In this document: positions 59,357 through 64,000 of the stretch, piece after piece
Layout of the letters: each line of letters starts with the position of its first letter
How positions within the stretch are numbered: position 1 is the stretch's first letter
Source of the DNA: Mycobacterium ahvazicum
GTDB taxonomy: Bacteria; Actinomycetota; Actinomycetes; Mycobacteriales; Mycobacteriaceae
DNA length: 64,000 nt
Direction: 5' to 3'
Assembly (NCBI RefSeq): GCF_900176255.2
Contig: NZ_FXEG02000003.1
Coordinates: 1,116,001 to 1,180,000, forward strand
Position numbers and translations under genes: made by a program
The notes under the pieces: generated by a model
Told to the model about the DNA's origin: nothing
What the model saw: only the letters and a program-made list of their open reading frames with translations
The model's database searches: none

Positions 59357-60178
59357 TTAGCCACAGGCCTCATCCTGCCCGAGCAGCGCGGCGCGCTGCT
59401 CGGCGATGGTGCCGGTACCCCCGGCTTGCGGGGGACGGTCTGCCCGATAATTGCGCTCCACCAGCGGCAACGTCTTGAGCTGGCGTTCCAGATGCCATTG
59501 CAGGTGGGCGGCCACCAATCCGCCGACATGGCTGCGGTGGGATTGCGGCGTCGCCTCGGCGGCCTCCCAATGGCCATCGTGCAGCGCGGACATCAGTTCC
59601 AGCACGCCCAGCGGCGGTGTCGTCGAGCCCGCGGGACGGCAGTGTGGGCAGACGCTGCCCCCAGCGGCGATGTGGAATGCCCGATGCGGACCGGGTGTGG
59701 CGCAGCGGGCACACTCGGTCAGCGCCGGCGCCCAGCCGGCGATGCCCATGGCCCGCAGCAGGTAGGCGTCCAGGAGCAGGTCACGGGGGCGGCGTCCGTC
59801 GGCCACCGCCCGCAGCGCGCCCACGGTGAGCCGGTGCAGCGCCGGGGCGGGCGCGCGCTCCTCGCCGGCGAGGCGCTCGGCGGTTTCCAGCATCGCGCAC
59901 CCGCAGGTGTACCGGCCGTAGTCGCTGACGATGTCGGTGGCGAACGCGTCGATGGAAACGACCTGGGTGACGATGTCCAGATTGCGGCCGGGATGCAACT
60001 GCACGTCGATGTGCGCGAACGGCTCCAGCCGCGCGCCGAATTTGCTGCGGGTGCGGCGCACCCCCTTAGCCACCGCACGGACCAACCCGTGATCATGGGT
60101 CAGCAGGGTCACGATTCGGTCTGCTTCGCCGAGCTTGTGCTGGCGCAGCACTACCGCTCGGTCTCGATACAGCCGCAT
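59357..60178 (-). CDS. recO: DNA repair protein RecO
   Basis: RecO of 273 aa, corresponding to Rv2362c; it helps RecA loading in RecF-pathway repair. The N-terminal OB-fold (MRLYRDRAVVLRQHKLGEADRIVTLLTHDHGLVRAVAKGVRRTRSKFGARLEPF) is followed by a helical domain and a zinc-finger-like Cys set (ECARC...VCPHC). ATG at 60178 begins the standard MRLYRD start; the frame upstream overlaps the amidase gene. Confidence 0.94.
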   Translation of the reverse strand: MRLYRDRAVVLRQHKLGEADRIVTLLTHDHGLVRAVAKGVRRTRSKFGARLEPFAHIDVQLHPGRNLDIVTQVVSIDAFATDIVSDYGRYTCGCAMLETAERLAGEERAPAPALHRLTVGALRAVADGRRPRDLLLDAYLLRAMGIAGWAPALTECARCATPGPHRAFHIAAGGSVCPHCRPAGSTTPPLGVLELMSALHDGHWEAAEATPQSHRSHVGGLVAAHLQWHLERQLKTLPLVERNYRADRPPQAGGTGTIAEQRAALLGQDEACG

Positions 60179-60239
60179 ATCAATAGTTTTGCACCCCGCC
60201 GCGACATCGCGGGGATCCGCGCCGATAGTCTCGTACCCC

Positions 60240-61715
60240 GTGATTGGCGCTCCTGGACCCGGTTCTGGGTCCGTTTCCGGGTCCCGCGGCACGCGCCTGC
60301 CCACACTCACTGACCTGCTGTATCAGCTGAACAGCCGTGCGGTGACCTCCGACACATTGGTGCGGCGTTCGCTGCATGCGATCGATGTCAGCCAGTCCAC
60401 GCTGAACGCGTTCCGGGTGGTCCTGACGGAGTCCGCGCTGGCCGACGCGGCCGAGGCCGACCGGCGACGAGCCGCCGGCGAAACGGCGCCGTTGCTGGGC
60501 GTCCCGATCGCGGTGAAGGACGACGTCGATGTTGCCGGCGTGCCCACCGCCTTCGGCACCGACGGCCATGTGCGCCCCGCCACCCAGGACTCCGAGGTGG
60601 TGCGCCGCCTCAAGGCCGCCGGAGCGGTGATCGTCGGCAAGACCAACACCTGCGAGCTGGGGCAGTGGCCGTTCACCAGCGGGCCGGGATTCGGGCACAC
60701 CCGCAATCCGTGGTCACGGCGGCACACCCCGGGCGGCTCGTCCGGCGGTAGCGCCGCCGCGGTGGCCGCCGGCCTGGTCACCGCGGCGATCGGCTCCGAC
60801 GGTGCCGGCAGCATCCGCATCCCGGCAGCGTGGACGCATCTGGTCGGCATCAAACCGCAGCGCGGCCGCATCTCGACCTGGCCGCTACCGGAGTCGTTCA
60901 ACGGGATCACGGTCAACGGCGTGCTTGCCCGCACGGTCGCCGACGCGGCACTGGTTCTCGACGCGGCGTCGGGCAATGTCGAGGGTGACCGGCACAAGCC
61001 GCCGCCGCTGCGGGCGTCCGACTATGTCAGCATCGCCCCGGGTCCGCTGAACATCGCGCTGTCAACCCGGTTCGCGTACACCTTCTTTCGGGCCAAGCTG
61101 CATCCGGAGATACTGGCCGCGACCCGAGTAGTGGGCAAGCAGCTGCAATTGCTCGGCCACACGGTTGTGAACGGTAACCCGGACTACGGCGTGCGGTTGG
61201 GATGGGATTTTCTGGCCAGATCGACTGCGGGACTGAGGGAATGGGAGGAGCGGTTGGGCGACGGCGTCGTGCTGGACCCTCGCACCCTGTCCAACCTGCG
61301 GATGGGCCATGTGTTGGGACAGGCGATCCTGCGCAACGCGCGGGTGCACGAAGCCGCGCTGCAACGGCGGGTGGGCTCGATTTTCGACATCGTCGACGTG
61401 GTGGTGGCCCCGACGACCGCGCAGCCACCGCCCCTGGCCCGATCCTTTGACCGGCTCAGTGGCTTGGGCACCGACCGGGCCATGATCAAGGCGTGCCCGG
61501 CGACCTGGCCGTGGAATGTGTTGGGCTGGCCGTCGATCAACGTGCCGGCCGGGTTCACCTCGGACGGCTTGCCGATCGGTGTGCAGTTGATGGGCCCGGC
61601 GAACAGCGAGGGCGTGCTGATCTCGCTGGCCGCCGAGTTGGAGGCTGTCTGCGGCTGGGCCGCCAAGCAGCCGAAGGTGTGGTGGGAGCACGACCACTTC
61701 CGTCCACACGATTAA
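60240..61715 (+). CDS. amiA2: Amidase-signature family hydrolase (AmiA2-like)
   Basis: Amidase of 491 aa, corresponding to Rv2363. The Ser-cisSer-Lys triad is visible: K93 (PIAVKDDVDVAG), the GGSSGGS loop with S167/S168, and S191 in GSDGAGSIRIPA. It has the usual TNTCELGQWPF and SINVPAGFTSDGLPIGVQLMGP blocks. GTG at 60240 gives a length near the M. tuberculosis protein. The natural amide substrate is unknown. It is divergent from recO with a 61-bp gap. Confidence 0.92.
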   Translation: MIGAPGPGSGSVSGSRGTRLPTLTDLLYQLNSRAVTSDTLVRRSLHAIDVSQSTLNAFRVVLTESALADAAEADRRRAAGETAPLLGVPIAVKDDVDVAGVPTAFGTDGHVRPATQDSEVVRRLKAAGAVIVGKTNTCELGQWPFTSGPGFGHTRNPWSRRHTPGGSSGGSAAAVAAGLVTAAIGSDGAGSIRIPAAWTHLVGIKPQRGRISTWPLPESFNGITVNGVLARTVADAALVLDAASGNVEGDRHKPPPLRASDYVSIAPGPLNIALSTRFAYTFFRAKLHPEILAATRVVGKQLQLLGHTVVNGNPDYGVRLGWDFLARSTAGLREWEERLGDGVVLDPRTLSNLRMGHVLGQAILRNARVHEAALQRRVGSIFDIVDVVVAPTTAQPPPLARSFDRLSGLGTDRAMIKACPATWPWNVLGWPSINVPAGFTSDGLPIGVQLMGPANSEGVLISLAAELEAVCGWAAKQPKVWWEHDHFRPHD

Positions 61716-61975
61716 AGCCATACCGTTAAAGCTCAGGCGCCCAACGGATTTCCAGTTTCTAGCGGCTGATCGGTATCGACTTTCCTTCGCAGCGACGACC
61801 AAGTCATAGACGCCCGGTCACCAGTGCCAACTTTGCTTGCGTCATGCGCACCGGCTACCCGCGGCCGGCATGCGCAAACGGTCTCTATGGGTACCTGGAT
61901 AACCGCGTTTGGCGGCCAATGCCCCGGGTACCCGGCTGCGCACACCAGCCGTGCCGACACTCCAGGAGGCAATCA

Positions 61976-62872
61976 ATGTTCATGCACAACAAAGATCTTC
62001 AGTTCGAAGTACGGGTCACCGAACCCGACCCGCGGTTCGCATCGCTGCTCATGGAGCAATTCGGCGGCGCCAACGGCGAACTCACCGCAGCGCTGCAGTA
62101 CTTCACCCAGGCGTTCGTGCTGCGCCAAAAGAATCCCAAGATGTACGACCTTTTCATGGACATCGCCACCGAGGAGCTCAGCCATCTCGAGATGGTCGGA
62201 TCGATGATCACCATGTTGCTCGATGGACTCAGCGACGATCTCAAGATCGCGAATCAACGGTGCGACTGGATGCCGGCCGTCGCCAGTACGAACGGGCGCG
62301 ACAACATCATTCATCAGGTCGCCGTCAACCCGATGTTCCTCGTGCTCAGCGGCGGTGGACCCGACGTCAAAGACTCCGGGGGCAACAACTGGACCGGGGC
62401 ATTCATCGATGCCAACGGCGATCCCACCGTCGACCTGCGCAACAACGTCGCCGCCGAGTCCCGGGCCAAAGTCGTCTACGAGTACCTCAAGCAGTTCACC
62501 GATGATCCGGGCGTGCAGGAGACCCTGACGTTCTTGATGACGCGTGAAGTGGCGCATTATCAGCAATTCACCGCTGCGCTCAACGAACTTCCGGTCAACT
62601 TCCCGCCGGGGCAGTTGGCGGGCGATCCCCGTTTCCAAAATGTGGCGTTCAACATGTCCGACGGCGGCGGCGAATCGATCCGTGGGCCGTGGAACGAGGG
62701 GCAGGGTCCGTGGCCGCAAGGCATGGAATGGGACTACGTGGAAAAGCCGGAAAAGCAATGGCTGGGCGGACAGGCGCGACAAAACAAGGGAGCCGAACAG
62801 AACCCTGAGGGCTCGCCGGCGGTCGAGGCCGAAAAGCCGTTCACGCACGAACAGCACTCGCCCACAACCTGA
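61976..62872 (+). CDS. Manganese catalase
   Basis: Dimanganese catalase of 298 aa breaking down hydrogen peroxide. Ferritin-like metal ligands fit the family: E35, E67, H70 (EELSHLE), E161 and H194 (REVAHYQQF). ATG at 61976 has GGAGG six bases upstream; the frame before it is not coding. The tail is hydrophilic (about residues 255-298). It converges with a hemerythrin gene across a shared terminator. A heme-free peroxide defence is the likely role. The gene is not part of the H37Rv order here. Confidence 0.92.
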   Translation: MFMHNKDLQFEVRVTEPDPRFASLLMEQFGGANGELTAALQYFTQAFVLRQKNPKMYDLFMDIATEELSHLEMVGSMITMLLDGLSDDLKIANQRCDWMPAVASTNGRDNIIHQVAVNPMFLVLSGGGPDVKDSGGNNWTGAFIDANGDPTVDLRNNVAAESRAKVVYEYLKQFTDDPGVQETLTFLMTREVAHYQQFTAALNELPVNFPPGQLAGDPRFQNVAFNMSDGGGESIRGPWNEGQGPWPQGMEWDYVEKPEKQWLGGQARQNKGAEQNPEGSPAVEAEKPFTHEQHSPTT

Positions 62873-62883
62873 TCGGGTAACAG

Positions 62884-62922
62884 CGAAGACTGGGCATCGG
62901 ATGCTCCGATGCCCAGTCTTCG
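62884..62922. terminator. Perfect 18-bp hairpin terminator shared by convergent genes
   Basis: CGAAGACTGGGCATCGGA and its exact complement form 18-bp arms around a TGC loop, starting 12 bp after the catalase stop and ending 6 bp before the hemerythrin stop. A T-run is absent (TATTG follows), as is common in mycobacteria. Confidence 0.9.
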
Positions 62923-62928
62923 TATTGC

Positions 62929-63507
62929 CTAGTGGGCTTGTGGGTCCGGCGGGTTGTCTTGGCTGCGGCCGGTGACCGCATCGCGCACGTGGTCTATCAC
63001 CGCCGCGCCCACTCCCATCGTCATCTGCACCGCAGCGTTCGGCGGAGTGTCGGGGTGCGGCCTGGTGGGGGCGATTTTCTTTGCCGCTTCCAGCTTTTCG
63101 CCGATCTTCTCCAGCTCCTCGCGACTCATTACCTGTTCGACCTGGGGCCACACCACCTCTTGCTCGTAGGCGATGTGTTCGCGGCCCGCTTCGACGAATT
63201 GCTGCAATGCTTCGTGGTAATCCGGCTCGCCGGGCTTGCCGTCTTCTAGCCGCTGGAGCAGCTTCTTGCCGGTCTGCTCCTGTTCGATTGCCTTGTCGGC
63301 GAACGCATCACCGAGCGCCTCGCGTACCGCGGGCCAGAAGAACTGCTCTTCGATCGCTTCGTGCTGCGACTCGGCGATGATCAGGTTGTTCACCGTGGTT
63401 TCCAGGCCGCTGGCTTCGGCGCCGGAGCCCGACGGGGCACCATCGAGCGTCTCGAACAATCCGAGCACGCTTTTGTGGTCTTGGCGGAGAAAAGTTAACG
63501 CATCCAT
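62929..63507 (-). CDS. Hemerythrin HHE-domain protein
   Basis: A 192-aa four-helix protein with HHE motifs for a di-iron site: DHKSVLGLFETL, ESQHEAIEEQFFWPAV and REHIAYEQEVVWPQV. The C-terminal part (from about 150) is a Pro-rich linker and a short helix, VQMTMGVGAAVIDHVRDAVTGR. Mycobacterial hemerythrin-like proteins affect peroxide and nitric oxide sensitivity, so pairing with a Mn-catalase is sensible. ATG at 63507. Confidence 0.9.
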   Translation of the reverse strand: MDALTFLRQDHKSVLGLFETLDGAPSGSGAEASGLETTVNNLIIAESQHEAIEEQFFWPAVREALGDAFADKAIEQEQTGKKLLQRLEDGKPGEPDYHEALQQFVEAGREHIAYEQEVVWPQVEQVMSREELEKIGEKLEAAKKIAPTRPHPDTPPNAAVQMTMGVGAAVIDHVRDAVTGRSQDNPPDPQAH

Positions 63508-63583
63508 GTCTTGCCTTCCGATTGAGGCCGTATCGGTCGGTCAGTGGTACCCGGCGCATGGATGTTGAAACGATTGCGCAGAC

Positions 63584-63620
63584 GACGATGCCCTCCCACC
63601 GGGAGTGGGAGGGCATCGTC
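63584..63620. terminator. Perfect 16-bp hairpin terminator after EspC-like gene
   Basis: GACGATGCCCTCCCAC and its exact complement form 16-bp arms around a 5-base loop, 2 bp beyond the stop of the minus-strand EspC-like gene and 76 bp upstream of the hemerythrin start, insulating the two. Confidence 0.88.
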
Positions 63621-63622
63621 TT

Positions 63623-63937
63623 TCAGCGGCCAAGGAGTTGCTTGTCGATGGTGCCGGCCGCCAGCTCGTCGGTGCTGGCGTAGGCGGCGGCGGCCGTGCC
63701 CAGCTTGGCGGCGAGGTCCTGGCAGACACTTTGCATCGCCTCGACCGCGCAACGGCGCGCGGCCTCGACACGAGTCAGCGCGATATTGGAGGGCTCGCTG
63801 CCCACCCCGTGGGTAAGCCAGACGGCGGAGCTGATCCCCTCGGTCACCTCGGCCGCCGATCCGATCTTCGCGGATGTTTGCTTCTCAACTGTGGCCAGCT
63901 GGTCGAGGTAGTTCGGCGTGACGACTAAATCGGACAT
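63623..63937 (-). CDS. EspC-family (DUF2580) type VII secretion-associated protein
   Basis: A 104-aa helical protein of the EspC/DUF2580 group of ESX substrates: MSDLVVTPNYLDQLATVEKQTSAKIGSAAEVTEGISSAVWLTHGVGSEPSNIALTRVEAARRCAVEAMQSVCQDLAAKLGTAAAAYASTDELAAG. The VW-L-THG turn between two helices and the AYASTDE near the end mark the family. A strong AAAAGGAGA site precedes the ATG at 63937. No ESX machinery gene is in the window. Confidence 0.85.
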   Translation of the reverse strand: MSDLVVTPNYLDQLATVEKQTSAKIGSAAEVTEGISSAVWLTHGVGSEPSNIALTRVEAARRCAVEAMQSVCQDLAAKLGTAAAAYASTDELAAGTIDKQLLGR

Positions 63938-64000
63938 GGCGTGTTCTCCTTTTCAAGCATGTATTGGGTTGTTTGACAAGAACTTTGACTGCACGTGGAC

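Noticed and set aside
58310..60313. 667-codon open frame on the plus strand
   Set aside because: It is antisense to uppS and recO, has no family features and arises from GC-rich codon bias.

Overview
The window is GC-rich (mid-60s percent by eye), uses many GTG and TTG starts, and carries actinobacterial hallmark genes: an mce operon, PPE and Esx proteins, UspABC, decaprenyl diphosphate synthase and an EspC-like protein. From about 13.7 kb onward the gene order follows Mycobacterium tuberculosis Rv2314c-Rv2363 (pmbA/tldD, uspABC, rocE, rocD, Rv2323c, Rv2324, Rv2325c-Rv2327, narK1, lppP, mez, cysK1, cysE, Rv2342, dnaG, dgt, Rv2345, the esxO/Rv2348c locus, a PPE38/40-like gene, glyS, smtB, zur, Rv2360c, uppS, recO, amiA2), with local rearrangements. 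It is most likely a slow-growing non-tuberculous mycobacterium. Synteny and family names come from memory, not from a search.

Layout. 1-8.9 kb: a minus-strand mce operon (yrbEA, yrbEB, mceA-F), with mceF running off the left edge. 9.1-12.4 kb: an accessory patch (SDR, small secreted protein, SRPBCC protein, crotonase, broken hydratase) ending in an IS21-like repeat array beside a CAU tRNA. 12.5-19.6 kb: DUF3072, AhpD-like protein, TldD/TldE and the UspABC sugar importer. 19.6-23.9 kb: an arginine/ornithine module (rocE, rocD, DDAH-type hydrolase, divergent Lrp regulator) with a 119-bp tandem duplication and a 13-base homopolymer at the hydrolase/rocD junction. 24-29.7 kb: sulfatase, SRPBCC protein and a compact ECF vitamin transporter with divergent MarR. 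29.8-32.1 kb: an FHA/ABC gene of the Rv1747 type, broken by about 146 bp that begin with sequence very like the Tn5/Nextera mosaic end and so may be an assembly artefact.

32-42.2 kb: esterase-like lipoprotein, acyl-CoA oxidase-like flavoprotein, then nitrate assimilation (NarK, LppP and a molybdopterin nitrate reductase joined to a CysJ-type diflavin reductase, now frameshifted), followed by a decayed partial copy of the reductase gene with its own leader. 42.7-46 kb: cysK1-cysE and malic enzyme. 46-53 kb: DUF3349, tRNA-Asn, DnaG, SodC-like lipoprotein, dGTPase and a TPM-domain protein. 53-55.3 kb: the remains of an esx locus (a 108-aa Rv2348c-like gene fused by deletion to the back half of an esxO/esxN gene) and a PPE-SVP gene. 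55.4-61.7 kb: glyS, zinc regulators smtB-zur, Rv2360c-like, uppS, recO and an amidase. 62-64 kb: manganese catalase and hemerythrin around a perfect terminator, then an EspC-like gene.

The main points for a second look are the DDAH homopolymer frameshift that removes the catalytic cysteine, the duplicated rocD start, the adapter-like insertion, the degenerate ATPase in the Rv1747-like protein, the self-contained nitrate reductase-diflavin reductase with its decayed copy, and the esx deletion scar.
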